Source: Pseudomonas fluorescens (GTDB lineage Bacteria > Pseudomonadota > Gammaproteobacteria > Pseudomonadales > Pseudomonadaceae). From it: a DNA stretch of 64,000 nucleotides. A model generated the notes under the pieces. The model ran no database searches. It was given only the letters and a program-made list of their open reading frames with translations, and was not told the origin of the DNA. The position numbers and the translations under genes were made by a program. Shown here in pieces: positions 1 through 8,473 of this stretch. Location: positions 186,001 to 250,000 of the forward strand of contig NZ_CABVIY010000008.1 in assembly GCF_902498195.1 (NCBI RefSeq). The letters run 5' to 3'. The stretch's first letter is position 1. The number at the start of each line of letters is the position of its first letter.

Positions 1-1818
1 GTAGGTGATGCCCAGGTCGTGGGAGATCCACATGCGCATGTCGCCGCCGAAGAACCAGTTCTCCATGAACGGGCTCATGTACAGCGACAGCCAGCCCACG
101 AACAGGATCACCGGAATCAACAGCGCACTTTCCCAACCGTCCGGGACTTTCAGGCGAATGGATTCGGGCAGGCGGCTGAAGGTGAAACCGGCGACCAGGA
201 TGCCGATCGGCAGCAGCATCAGCAGGCTGAAGATGCCCGGCAGATGCCCTTCCACATACGGTGCGAGGAACAGGCCGGCGAAGAAGCCGAGGATCACCGT
301 TGGCATCGCTTCCATCAGCTCGATCACCGGCTTGACCTTGCGGCGCATGCCCGGGGCCATGAAGTACGCGGTGTAGATCGCGGCGGCGACGGCCAGGGGC
401 GCGGCCAGCAGCATGGCGTAGAACGCGGCTTTCAGGGTGCCGAAAGTCAGCGGCGACAAGCTCAGTTTCGGTTCGAAGTCGGTGTTGGCGGCGGTCGATT
501 GCCAGACGTATTTAGGCTCGTCGTAGTTCTCGTACCAGACCTTGCTCCACAACGCGCTCCAGGACACTTCCGGGTGCGGGTTGTCCAGCAGCAACGGTTG
601 CAGCTTGCCGCTCGCTTCCACGATCACGCGGTTGGCCCGTGGCGACAGGCCGAACACGCCCTGGCCTTCGACCACTTGATCCACCAGCAGGGTGCGGTGG
701 GCGGTGCTGTGGAATACGCCGAGCTTGCCGGAGGCGTCCAGGGCCACGAAGCCCTTGCGACGTTCTTCGGCGGTGATTTCAACGATCGGCGTGGTGCCCA
801 TCTGGAAGGTGCGGATCTGTTTCAGGCGTTGCTCGCCATCGTGATCACGCGCCATGAACCACTGGGCCAGGCCACCTTTGGAATCGCCAAGGATCAGCGA
901 GATGCCGCCCACCAGCTGGGTGCTGGCGGTGATTTGGGTTTCGCCGTCTTCAAGCAGTTTGTAGCGACCGTTGAGGCTCTTGTCGCGCAGGCTGAACACG
1001 TCGGCCTGGGCACGACCATTGATCACGTACAGCCACTGCTGACGCGGGTCGACGAAGATGTTCTTCACCGGCTCGGTCATTTGCGGCAGATCGATGCGCT
1101 TCTGCTCGTTGGTGACTTCACCGGTCATCATGTTTTCTTCGCTGGTCAGCGAGAGCACATTGAGTTGCGAACCGGTGGAGCCAACCAGCATCAGGGTCGA
1201 ATCGGTGGCATTGAGGCTGACATGCTCCAGCGCGCCACCGGCTTCATTCAGCGTGATCGGGGTTTCGCCGTAAGGGTATTCGATGGCGGGCGAGATGGTT
1301 TTCTTGCCGTCCGGATAGCTGACTTTATAGGTGTGACGGAACACCAGGGCCTGGCCGTTGGACAGACCCACCGCCACCAGCGGTTGACCTGGCTGGTCTT
1401 CGCCGATGGCCGTTACGGCAGTGCCCGCCGGAATCGGCAGATCGACGCGCTTGAGTTCAGCGCCACTGTCGATGTCGAAGAACAGTGCCTGGCCCTTGTC
1501 GGACACCCGCATGGCAACCTGGTTCTGTTCTTCCAGGGAGATCATCAGCGGCTTGCCGGCGTCTTGCATCCAGGCAGGTGTGATGGCGTCCTTGGCCGTC
1601 AGGTCCGCGCCTTGAAAAAGAGGCGCGACGACGTAGGCGAGGAAGAAGAAAATCAGGGTGATCGCTGCGAGAACGGCGAGGCCGCCCACGAGAACGTACC
1701 AGCGAGTCAGGCGATCCTTGAGCGCGCGGATACGGCGCTTGCGTTGCAGCTCAGGCGTATTGAAATCAATTCGCTTGGGGGGATTAGTAGTCATGTTGGA
1801 ATTGGCCAGATCATTCAT
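1..1818 (-). CDS. pstC: Phosphate ABC transporter permease PstC (large Pseudomonas form), C-terminus cut by window edge
   Basis: Inner-membrane permease of the high-affinity phosphate ABC transporter. 606 codons are visible and the frame is open at base 1, so the C-terminal permease part is missing. One membrane segment lies at about residues 41-64 (YVLVGGLAVL onward). A long periplasmic/soluble stretch follows, and membrane segments resume near residue 480 (GTLKAAFYAMLLAAPLAVAA). This long N-terminal extension is usual for the roughly 760-residue pseudomonad PstC and absent from E. coli PstC. The start was chosen at 1818; a second in-frame ATG lies eight codons in, at 1794. A perfect Pho box ends 23 bases upstream, so pstC has its own PhoB-controlled promoter although it lies just downstream of pstS on the same strand. 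Identity is firm; the exact start is less so. Confidence 0.93.
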   Translation of the reverse strand, partial: MNDLANSNMTTNPPKRIDFNTPELQRKRRIRALKDRLTRWYVLVGGLAVLAAITLIFFFLAYVVAPLFQGADLTAKDAITPAWMQDAGKPLMISLEEQNQVAMRVSDKGQALFFDIDSGAELKRVDLPIPAGTAVTAIGEDQPGQPLVAVGLSNGQALVFRHTYKVSYPDGKKTISPAIEYPYGETPITLNEAGGALEHVSLNATDSTLMLVGSTGSQLNVLSLTSEENMMTGEVTNEQKRIDLPQMTEPVKNIFVDPRQQWLYVINGRAQADVFSLRDKSLNGRYKLLEDGETQITASTQLVGGISLILGDSKGGLAQWFMARDHDGEQRLKQIRTFQMGTTPIVEITAEERRKGFVALDASGKLGVFHSTAHRTLLVDQVVEGQGVFGLSPRANRVIVEASGKLQPLLLDNPHPEVSWSALWSKVWYENYDEPKYVWQSTAANTDFEPKLSLSPLTFGTLKAAFYAMLLAAPLAVAAAIYTAYFMAPGMRRKVKPVIELMEAMPTVILGFFAGLFLAPYVEGHLPGIFSLLMLLPIGILVAGFTFSRLPESIRLKVPDGWESALLIPVILFVGWLSLYMSPFMENWFFGGDMRMWISHDLGITY

Positions 1819-1840
1819 TCGCACACCCTAGCGATCCTGT

Positions 1841-1858
1841 ATGACAGAAAGATGACAG
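1841..1858 (-). promoter_or_regulatory. Pho box upstream of pstC
   Basis: On the minus strand the sequence reads CTGTCATCTTTCTGTCAT. These are two identical 7-bp half-sites (CTGTCAT) separated by 4 bp, an exact match to the PhoB consensus. It ends 23 bases before the pstC ATG. Confidence 0.9.
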
Positions 1859-1920
1859 TGCAGTGACGCAACAAATCCGCCGCTGACGTAGCCAGCAGTG
1901 GATAGAGAATTTGAGGTGGT

Positions 1921-1974
1921 TGGGGGCAGCTCCTGCCGCCCCCAGGCGAGTCCGATGGGGTTCACCCCGGACTC
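1921..1974 (-). terminator. Double hairpin after pstS (attenuator or RNA-stabilising)
   Basis: Two adjacent hairpins start 6 bases after the pstS stop codon. The first is GAGTCC/GGACTC (1948-1974) with an inner GGGG-TTCA-CCCC. The second has TGGGGGC/GCCCCCA arms (1921-1944). There is no clear U-run, so partial termination or 3'-end protection of the abundant pstS mRNA is as likely as full termination. Confidence 0.55.
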
Positions 1975-1980
1975 AATTTG

Positions 1981-2982
1981 TTACTTTTTTGCGACTTCAG
2001 CGCCGCCTTCCTGCAGACCCAGGTCAGCCAGTGCTTTGGCAGCAACCTTGGCTGGCAGTGGGATGTAGCCGTCTTTCACCACAACTTCCTGGCCCTGTTT
2101 GGACAGAACCAGTTTCACGAACTCGGCTTCCAGCGGGGCCAGGGGCTTGTTCGGGGCTTTGTTGACGTAGACGTACAGGAAGCGGGACAGCGGGTACTTG
2201 CCGTTCAGGGCGTTTTCTTCGGTGTCTTCGATGAACTCGGTGCCGCCTTTCTTGGCCAGGGCCACGGTCTTCACGCTAGCGGTTTTGTAGCCGATGCCCG
2301 AGTAACCGATGCCGTTCAGCGAGGAGCTGATCGACTGCACGACCGAAGCCGAGCCTGGTTGTTCGTTGACGTTTGGCTTGTAGTCGCCTTTGCACAAGGC
2401 TTCTTCCTTGAAGTAGCCGTAGGTGCCGGATACCGAGTTACGACCGAACAGCTGAACCGGCTTGTTGGCCAGGTCGCCGGTCACGCCCAGGTCACCCCAG
2501 GTTTTCACGTCGGTTTTAGCGCCGCACAGACGAGTGGACGAGAAGATCGCATCGACCTGTTCCATGGTCAGGTGCTGGATCGGGTTGTCCTTGTGTACAA
2601 ATACCGCCAGGGCGTCCACGGCAACCGGGATAGCGGTTGGCTTGTAGCCGTATTTCTGTTCGAAGGCCGCCAGTTCGGTGTCCTTCATCTTGCGGCTCAT
2701 CGGGCCCAGGTTGGAGGTGCCTTCAGTCAGCGCAGGTGGCGCGGTGGCGGAGCCAGCGGCCTGAATCTGGATGTTTACGTTCGGGTATTCTTTTTTGTAG
2801 TTCTCAGCCCAGAGGGTCATGAGGTTGGCAAGGGTATCGGAGCCGACGCTGGACAGATTGCCCGACACACCAGTGGTCTTGGTGTAGCTCGGGATCGACG
2901 GGTCAACAGCGGCAACCGCGTTGGCAGTCGCAACGCCAGCAGCGACAAAAGTCATTGCCGCCATCAAACGCTTCAGTTTCAT
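1981..2982 (-). CDS. pstS: Phosphate-binding periplasmic protein PstS
   Basis: Periplasmic phosphate receptor of the Pst ABC transporter, 333 residues. A signal peptide is clear (MKLKRLMAAMTF, cleavage near ANA at about residue 22). The phosphate-binding loops are recognisable: SSVGSDTL near residue 46, the GSATAPPAL region near residue 77, and the SVSGTYGYF segment near residue 183. A Pho box lies about 80 bases upstream. pstC follows on the same strand after about 160 bases holding a double hairpin and a second Pho box. High expression under phosphate starvation is expected. Confidence 0.96.
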   Translation of the reverse strand: MKLKRLMAAMTFVAAGVATANAVAAVDPSIPSYTKTTGVSGNLSSVGSDTLANLMTLWAENYKKEYPNVNIQIQAAGSATAPPALTEGTSNLGPMSRKMKDTELAAFEQKYGYKPTAIPVAVDALAVFVHKDNPIQHLTMEQVDAIFSSTRLCGAKTDVKTWGDLGVTGDLANKPVQLFGRNSVSGTYGYFKEEALCKGDYKPNVNEQPGSASVVQSISSSLNGIGYSGIGYKTASVKTVALAKKGGTEFIEDTEENALNGKYPLSRFLYVYVNKAPNKPLAPLEAEFVKLVLSKQGQEVVVKDGYIPLPAKVAAKALADLGLQEGGAEVAKK

Positions 2983-3060
2983 GCCTTACTCCTAGCAGAT
3001 AGGGTGTGTTAAGTCGGGGCCAAGTATCAGCAGGCCGTGTGAACACTCTATGGCTGAAAT

Positions 3061-3078
3061 ATGACAATTGGATGAAAG
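3061..3078 (-). promoter_or_regulatory. Pho box upstream of pstS
   Basis: The minus strand reads CTTTCATCCAATTGTCAT: two 7-bp half-sites close to CTGTCAT, 4 bp apart, one mismatch each. It is placed about 80 bases before the pstS start, as expected for PhoB control. Confidence 0.85.
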
Positions 3079-3118
3079 GCCAGCATTCGATGTTTGCAGG
3101 TAACACCAAGCTATCGTT

Positions 3119-3202
3119 CTTCGCGAGCAAGCCCGCTCCCACACTCGACCGCATCCCTCTGAGAGAGCGCGGTCAAATGTGGGAGCGGGCTTGCTCGCGA
3201 AG
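3119..3202. repeat. REPIN (family A: inverted REP pair)
   Basis: Two inverted copies of a 25-bp REP (core GGGAGCGGGCTTGCTCGCGA) flank about 34 bp of loop. It lies between the pstS promoter region and the 3' end of the MHS transporter gene. Confidence 0.9.
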
Positions 3203-3231
3203 GCGTCAACGCAAACGATGCAAGGACCCGC

Positions 3232-4530
3232 TTAACGCCCCTTCTTCCAGAGATACGCCCCCACCAGAATCCCGACCCCGCACAGCACCGCCACGTAGTA
3301 CGCCGGCCCCATCGGGCTTTCCTTGAGCAGCAGGCTGACGATCATCGGCGTCAGGCCACCGAAGATGGCGTAGGCGACGTTGTAGGAAAACGACAGCCCA
3401 CTGAAGCGCACCACCGGCGGGAACGCCTTGACCATCACGTACGGCACCGCACCGATGGTGCCTACCAGCAGGCCGGTCAGGGCATACATCGGGAACAGCC
3501 ATTCAGGATGGTCGGCCAGGCTGTGGTAGAAGGTCCAGGAGCTGGCCAGTAACGCGGCGCAGCCGAACACGAACACTCGTCCGGCACCGAAACGATCCGC
3601 CAGCGCGCCGGAAATGATGCAGCCAAAGCTCAGCATCACGATGGCCACACTGTTGGACTGCAGGGCCGTGGTGGGCGAGAAGTGGTAGACCGTCTGCAAC
3701 ACGGTCGGGGTCATCAGGATCAACACCACGATGCCCGCCGACAGCAACCAGGTCAGCAACATGGAAATGGCAATCGCACCGCGATGGTCACGCAACACCG
3801 CACGCAGTGGCACTTCTTCGGCCAACGCCTTGCGCTGTTGCAGTTCGGCAAACACCGGCGTCTCGTGCAACCAGCGACGCAGGTACACCGAGAACAGGCC
3901 GAACACACCGCCCAGCAGGAACGGAATCCGCCAGGCGTAATCCGCGACTTCCACCGGGGTGTAGAGGCTATTGATGGCCGTGGCGACCAGGGAACCGAGC
4001 AAAATACCCGCCGTCAGCCCGCTGGTCAGGGTGCCACAGGCATAGCCGACATGGCGTTGCGGCACGTGTTCGGAAACGAAGACCCAGGCGCCCGGCACTT
4101 CACCGCCAATGGCTGCCCCCTGGATCACCCGCATCAGCAGCAGCAGGATCGGCGCCCACATGCCGATCTGTGCATAGGTCGGCAACAGGCCCATGATCAG
4201 GGTCGGCACCGCCATCATGAAAATGCTCAGGGTGAACATCTTCTTGCGCCCCAGCAGGTCGCCGAAGTGCGCCATCACGATGCCGCCCAGCGGCCGCGCC
4301 AGGTAGCCGGCGGCGAAAATCCCGAAGGTCTGCATCAACCGCAGCCATTCGGGCATGTCCGCCGGGAAAAACAGTTTGCCCACCACCGTGGCGAAGAACA
4401 CGAAGATGATGAAGTCGTAGAATTCCAGCGCGCCGCCCAAGGCCGACAGCGACAGTGTCTTGTAGTCGCTACGGGTCAACGGACGTGCGGATTGGGAAGG
4501 CTGCGCGATACTCGAGGGCGCTGTGGTCAT
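3232..4530 (-). CDS. MFS transporter, metabolite:H+ symporter (MHS) family
   Basis: Twelve-helix inner-membrane symporter of the MHS branch (ProP, ShiA, citrate and dicarboxylate carriers), 432 residues. Visible hallmarks are GALEFYDFIIF at residues 33-43, the loop AGYLARPLGGIVMAHFGDLLGRKK split over helices 2-3, and GGEVPGAWVFVSEH after helix 4. The start at 4530 (MTTAPSS) is preferred over the longer open frame to 4626 because of an AGAGAAG-like ribosome site upstream and the usual MHS N-terminus. It is a monocistronic unit. The substrate cannot be read from sequence; an organic acid or betaine-type compound is usual for the family. Confidence 0.85.
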   Translation of the reverse strand: MTTAPSSIAQPSQSARPLTRSDYKTLSLSALGGALEFYDFIIFVFFATVVGKLFFPADMPEWLRLMQTFGIFAAGYLARPLGGIVMAHFGDLLGRKKMFTLSIFMMAVPTLIMGLLPTYAQIGMWAPILLLLMRVIQGAAIGGEVPGAWVFVSEHVPQRHVGYACGTLTSGLTAGILLGSLVATAINSLYTPVEVADYAWRIPFLLGGVFGLFSVYLRRWLHETPVFAELQQRKALAEEVPLRAVLRDHRGAIAISMLLTWLLSAGIVVLILMTPTVLQTVYHFSPTTALQSNSVAIVMLSFGCIISGALADRFGAGRVFVFGCAALLASSWTFYHSLADHPEWLFPMYALTGLLVGTIGAVPYVMVKAFPPVVRFSGLSFSYNVAYAIFGGLTPMIVSLLLKESPMGPAYYVAVLCGVGILVGAYLWKKGR

Positions 4531-4675
4531 GGCAAAGGCTTCTCTTATAGTCAGGTCTGCCGCCCCGACAACGCAGGCAAGGGCTCGGGCAGGACCGGCA
4601 CGATAGCAAATTGTTCGAAAAAGCACATAGAGGCGCGTATTTGACAGTCAAAATGAGAACCGGATGGTCGTATCG

Positions 4676-4697
4676 GAGTCTATCGACCGATATACTC
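4676..4697. promoter_or_regulatory. 22-bp inverted repeat, candidate operator
   Basis: GAGT-C-TATCG-AC-CGATA-T-ACTC is a nearly perfect palindrome (one mismatch pair) in the 362-bp divergent gap between the MHS transporter and the thioesterase gene. No regulator gene is adjacent. Apart from it I see only ordinary promoter-length sequence in this gap. Confidence 0.4.
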
Positions 4698-4892
4698 GCC
4701 ATTGTGTAATAGCTTGTAAGGGTTGCTGTGCGAAAACGCCTGTCAGGTTCATAGGCGGTTTCGCAGAGTTTCCCTTTAGGCGCCTTACGAAAAACGTGAC
4801 GAACGTAGTATGTTCGGGGCTGAATCGTTTTTCCGAGACGGCTATTCACCCGCTACACCTATGAAGAGTCACGGGTCAGAGGCACCCCCGGC

Positions 4893-5297
4893 ATGATAGA
4901 GCTCGAACAAGAAGATCCAATCCCGCAAGGCGACCTGGCCCTGCAAATCACCGCGCTTCCACGCGAAACCAACGGCTTTGGCGATATTTTCGGCGGCTGG
5001 CTGGTGGCGCAGATGGATTTGGCCGGCACCGCGATGGCCAGCAAGGTCGCCGGTGGGCGCGTGGCTACCGTGGCCATCGACCGCATGGCGTTTCTGGTTC
5101 CGGTGGCGGTGGGCGCCCAGCTTTCCTTCTATACCCAGGCACTGGAAATCGGCCGCAGCTCGATCCAGATGATGGTCGAGGTCTGGAGCGACGATCCGCT
5201 GTCCAGCGAATGGCGCAAAGTCACCGAAGCGGTCTTCGTGTTCGTCGCCATCGATGGCAGCGGCCGCACCCGCTCGGTTCCGCCTCGCGCCCGTTAA
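4893..5297 (+). CDS. Acyl-CoA thioesterase, YciA-like hotdog fold
   Basis: Cytoplasmic hotdog-fold thioesterase of 134 residues, hydrolysing acyl-CoA to free acid. The family signature NGFGDIFGGWLVAQMDLAG lies at about residues 26-44, with the conserved VATVAIDRMAFLVPV strand after it. The length is typical of YciA. A GAGG ribosome site sits about 11 bases before the ATG. It is followed after 69 bases by the mutarotase gene in the same direction, so the two may be cotranscribed; a small GACCG/CGGTC hairpin (5318-5332) lies between them. The acyl chain preference is unknown. Confidence 0.88.
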   Translation: MIELEQEDPIPQGDLALQITALPRETNGFGDIFGGWLVAQMDLAGTAMASKVAGGRVATVAIDRMAFLVPVAVGAQLSFYTQALEIGRSSIQMMVEVWSDDPLSSEWRKVTEAVFVFVAIDGSGRTRSVPPRAR

Positions 5298-5366
5298 AGA
5301 GCCTCGTTAAACCCGGCGACCGTTTTACGGTCCACTGCAGTCCTGTTATTGATCGAGAGCTGTCCC

Positions 5367-6266
5367 ATGAGCACGCCCAACGTTGAAGCCGTGAAACTGG
5401 ATGAACTGAACTGCTGGCGCATCCGCCACGGTCAGGCCGAATTGCTGGTAGCCCAGCAGGGCGCGCACATCCTCAGTTATCAGTTGGCCGGCGAACCCCC
5501 GGTGATCTGGCTCAACGAAGAGGCGGCGTTCAAGACCGGCAAGAGCATCCGCGCCGGTGTGCCGGTGTGCTGGCCGTGGTTCGGCAACCTGGCGCGCAAC
5601 CCGCAGAGCGTGCAGGCGATGCGCGTCAGTACCGAGCCGGCAAGCGCTCATGGGCTGGTGCGGGCCATGGACTGGGAACTGGGCGGCATCGAGGCCGAGG
5701 GCGAAAGCGTCAAGGTCGAATTCCTTCTGCCCTACCCCGAGGGTGGCCTGCCAGGCTGGCCGCACCAGGTGGACCTGAAACTGAGCATTCGCCTGGACGA
5801 GCGCCTGCAGATCAGCCTGACCAGCCACAACCAGGGCAACGACACCGTCACCCTCAGCCAGGCACTGCACAGCTATTTCGCCGTCAGCGATGTGCGCAAC
5901 GTGCAGGTCGAAGGCCTGGATGGCTTGAGTTACATCGAGACCCTGGACGACTGGAAAACCGTCACCCAGTCCGGCGACCTGCGCTTTACCGGCGAGACCG
6001 ACCGCATCTACCTCGATACTCCGGCGAAGCTGAGCATCGTCGATCCCGCGTGGGAGCGGCGTATCGAGCTGACCAGCAGCGGTTCGCGCTCGGCGGTGAT
6101 CTGGAACCCGTGGATCGACCGCGCCGCGGCCTTCAGTGACATGGCCGACGATGGCTGGCAGCGCATGCTGTGCATCGAAACGGCGAATGTGCTGGGGGAT
6201 GTGGTGACCTTGGCGCCGGGTGCGAGCCATACCCTGGGCGTGAGCATCGCCAGCAAGTCTCTGTAA
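5367..6266 (+). CDS. D-hexose-6-phosphate mutarotase (YeaD-like aldose-1-epimerase family)
   Basis: Aldose-1-epimerase-fold protein of 299 residues that interconverts alpha and beta anomers of hexose-6-phosphates. Conserved features visible are GVPVCWPWFG (about residues 63-72), SAHGLVRAMDW (about 92-102), the SYFAVSDV segment and WNPW near the C-terminus, with the acidic CIETANV late in the protein. The start at 5367 (MSTPNVEA) has a GAGAGC ribosome site; a TTG six codons upstream is in frame but less likely. A REPIN follows directly. Confidence 0.88.
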   Translation: MSTPNVEAVKLDELNCWRIRHGQAELLVAQQGAHILSYQLAGEPPVIWLNEEAAFKTGKSIRAGVPVCWPWFGNLARNPQSVQAMRVSTEPASAHGLVRAMDWELGGIEAEGESVKVEFLLPYPEGGLPGWPHQVDLKLSIRLDERLQISLTSHNQGNDTVTLSQALHSYFAVSDVRNVQVEGLDGLSYIETLDDWKTVTQSGDLRFTGETDRIYLDTPAKLSIVDPAWERRIELTSSGSRSAVIWNPWIDRAAAFSDMADDGWQRMLCIETANVLGDVVTLAPGASHTLGVSIASKSL

Positions 6267-6280
6267 CACTACAAAACCAA

Positions 6281-6370
6281 TGTGGGAGCGGGCTTGCTCG
6301 CGAAGGGGCCGTAACATTCAACATCATCGTTGACTGATACACCGCCTTCGCGAGCAAGCCCGCTCCCACA
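6281..6370. repeat. REPIN (family A)
   Basis: Inverted pair of the TGTGGGAGCGGGCTTGCTCG REP with a loop of about 40 bp, between the convergent mutarotase and DUF3299 genes. Confidence 0.9.
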
Positions 6371-6399
6371 TTTGGTTTGTGCCTGTTCTTTAGAACGCG

Positions 6400-6936
6400 T
6401 TACAAATCCGACTCTTTCACCACCCTTACCTTCGCCGCATCCAGCGCATACGCCGCATCCGCCAGGTCGTTGCTGACCTTCTCGATCTTCAGCGTGCCGG
6501 TGACCCACAGCGGCGTGTAGATATCATTGAGCTTCAAACCCTTGGGATAACGCACCAGCACCAATTGATTGGGCGGCGGTGGCGGCACGTGGATACAGGC
6601 GCCTGGATACGGCACGAGGAAGAACAGCGTGCTGTGGCCCTTTGCGTCGGTTTCCAGTGGCACCGGATAACCGCCCAGGCGGATGTTCCTGTCGTTCATC
6701 GACGGCACGGTTTTGGTCGAGTACATCACCGCCGGCAGGCCTTTGCTCTGCTTCATGCCACCCTTTTCGGTAAAGGTGCCTGTGGCTTCGGGGGAGTCGT
6801 GATCGATCTCGGGCATGGCCTCGAGGGCTTTCTGGTCTGACTTGGGCATCAGTTCGAGCCAGTCGGTTTCCGGCAGGTCACCGGCGTGGGCAAGGCCCGC
6901 ACCCAGGAAAAGAAGCGTTAACAGAAGACGGCGCAT
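6400..6936 (-). CDS. DUF3299 domain protein, exported
   Basis: 178-residue exported protein of unknown function matching the DUF3299 family. It has a signal peptide (MRRLLLTLLFLGAGLAHA, cut after about residue 18), then the DWLELMPKSD opening. The family hallmark FFLVPYPGACIHVPPPPPNQ lies around residues 105-124, with a single Cys and a proline run. The family often accompanies ABC transporters of the LolCDE/MacB type, but here the gene stands alone between a REPIN and the GlsB-like gene. No function is proposed. Confidence 0.85.
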   Translation of the reverse strand: MRRLLLTLLFLGAGLAHAGDLPETDWLELMPKSDQKALEAMPEIDHDSPEATGTFTEKGGMKQSKGLPAVMYSTKTVPSMNDRNIRLGGYPVPLETDAKGHSTLFFLVPYPGACIHVPPPPPNQLVLVRYPKGLKLNDIYTPLWVTGTLKIEKVSNDLADAAYALDAAKVRVVKESDL

Positions 6937-7023
6937 TGAGTGGCTCGGTAGAGGAAGGACGATAAGTCGCCGAGCATTCTAGTCCTCCCGGACTGCGCCG
7001 CCGAGAGGACTTTGTCGCATGAA

Positions 7024-7269
7024 TCAGTTCTTTTTGATCAGGCCGTAGATCACCAGCAACACCACGGCACCCACCAGCGCACCGATGAAGCCCGCGCCTT
7101 GGCCTGCCTGGTAAATGCCCAGGGCCTGGCCGCCATAGGTGGCCGCCAACGAACCGCCGATACCGAGCAGGATGGTCATGATCCAGCCCATGCTGTCATC
7201 GCCCGGTTTCAGGAACCGTGCCAGCAGGCCGACGATCAAGCCGATAAAGATGGTTCCGATAATTCCCAT
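7024..7269 (-). CDS. GlsB/YeaQ/YmgE family stress-response membrane protein
   Basis: Small (81-residue) membrane protein with three hydrophobic segments. It has the transglycosylase-associated-protein signature (GLIVGLLARFLKPG near residues 9-22, then TILLGIGGSLAATYGG). The start at 7269 was chosen over a longer frame because AGAGGGAA lies 7 bases upstream and the family begins MGIIGTI. Homologues are induced by envelope or acid stress; the molecular role is unknown. Confidence 0.9.
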   Translation of the reverse strand: MGIIGTIFIGLIVGLLARFLKPGDDSMGWIMTILLGIGGSLAATYGGQALGIYQAGQGAGFIGALVGAVVLLVIYGLIKKN

Positions 7270-7379
7270 GGCATTTCCCTCTGAATGGACAGTTATACGA
7301 AGCCTAGACAGACTTTCGCATCCTGCCATGAGAGAACGGCGATCCCTGAATGGTTCCGCCGCCGCCACAGGAAACCGGT

Positions 7380-8462
7380 TTATTCAGCGATGAGCGCTTC
7401 GACCTTGAGGATCTGCGCGGCCAGCGTCTCGCGGTCTGCACAACGCAGGTTGGCGTGACCGACCTTGCGGCCGACCTTGAACGCCTTGCCGTAGTGATGC
7501 AGGTGGCAATCGGCGATGGCCAGGACTTTTTCCGTCTCAGGCACTTTGCCGATGAAATTCAGCATTGCGCTTTCGCCGACCTTGGCGGTCGAACCCAGCG
7601 GCAGGCCGGCCACTGCCCGCAGGTGGTTTTCGAACTGGCTGCACTCGGCGCCTTCGGTGGTCCAGTGCCCGGAGTTGTGCACGCGCGGGGCAATTTCGTT
7701 GGCCTTGAGGCCACCGTCGACTTCAAAGAACTCGAACGCCATCACACCCACGTAGTCCAGCTGCTTGAGCACACGGCTGGAGTAGTCTTCGGCCAGCGCT
7801 TGCAGCGGGTGGTCGGTGCTGGCCACGGACAGCTTGAGAATGCCGCTGTCGTGGGTGTTGTGCACCAGCGGATAGAACTTGGTTTCACCATCACGGGCAC
7901 GTACGGCGATCAGCGAGACTTCGCCGGTGAATGGCACGAAGCCTTCCAGCAGGCAGGCCACGCTGCCCAGTTCGGCGAACGTGCCGACCACGTCGTCAGC
8001 GGTGCGCAGCACTTTCTGGCCCTTGCCGTCGTAACCCAGGGTACGGGTCTTGAGCACGGCCGGCAGGCCGATGGACGCCACGGCGGCGTCCAGGTCGGCC
8101 TGGGATTGAATGTCGGCGAACGCCGGGGTCGGAATCCCCAGGTCCTTGAACATGCTCTTCTCGAACCAGCGATCGCGGGCGATACGCAAGGCTTCGGCAC
8201 TCGGATAGACCGGCACGAACTGCGAGAGGAACGCCACGGTTTCCGCCGGAACGCTCTCGAACTCGAAGGTCACCAGATCGACTTCATCAGCCAGCTGACG
8301 CAGGTGATCCTGATCGCCGTAATCGGCACGCAGGTGTTCGCCCAATGCCGCCGCGCAAGCGTCCGGCGCCGGGTCCAGGAAAGCGAAATTCATGCCCAGC
8401 GGAGTGCCCGCCAGCGCCAACATGCGACCCAACTGGCCGCCACCGATTACACCGATCTTCAT
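7380..8462 (-). CDS. purK: 5-(carboxyamino)imidazole ribonucleotide synthase PurK
   Basis: ATP-grasp enzyme of de novo purine synthesis, joining bicarbonate to AIR to give N5-CAIR. 360 residues. GVIGGGQLGRM opens the protein. The ATP-grasp core (VLKTRTLGYDGKGQ, then LLEGFVPFTGEVSLI and a MAFEFFEV metal-binding strand) and APRVHNSGHWT are all present. The ATG at 8462 has TGAGG upstream; an in-frame TTG lies three codons earlier. It lies 11 bases downstream of purE on the same strand, giving the usual purEK operon. Confidence 0.97.
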   Translation of the reverse strand: MKIGVIGGGQLGRMLALAGTPLGMNFAFLDPAPDACAAALGEHLRADYGDQDHLRQLADEVDLVTFEFESVPAETVAFLSQFVPVYPSAEALRIARDRWFEKSMFKDLGIPTPAFADIQSQADLDAAVASIGLPAVLKTRTLGYDGKGQKVLRTADDVVGTFAELGSVACLLEGFVPFTGEVSLIAVRARDGETKFYPLVHNTHDSGILKLSVASTDHPLQALAEDYSSRVLKQLDYVGVMAFEFFEVDGGLKANEIAPRVHNSGHWTTEGAECSQFENHLRAVAGLPLGSTAKVGESAMLNFIGKVPETEKVLAIADCHLHHYGKAFKVGRKVGHANLRCADRETLAAQILKVEALIAE

Positions 8463-8473
8463 CGTCAACAACC

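Noticed and set aside
19..1866. 615-codon plus-strand open frame
   Set aside because: It is the antisense of pstC; its His/Gln/Arg-rich translation has no family features, while the minus strand gives a clear PstC.
2903..3154. 83-codon minus-strand frame across the pstS promoter
   Set aside because: It overlaps the Pho box and a REP arm; its translation is REP-derived and has no ribosome site.
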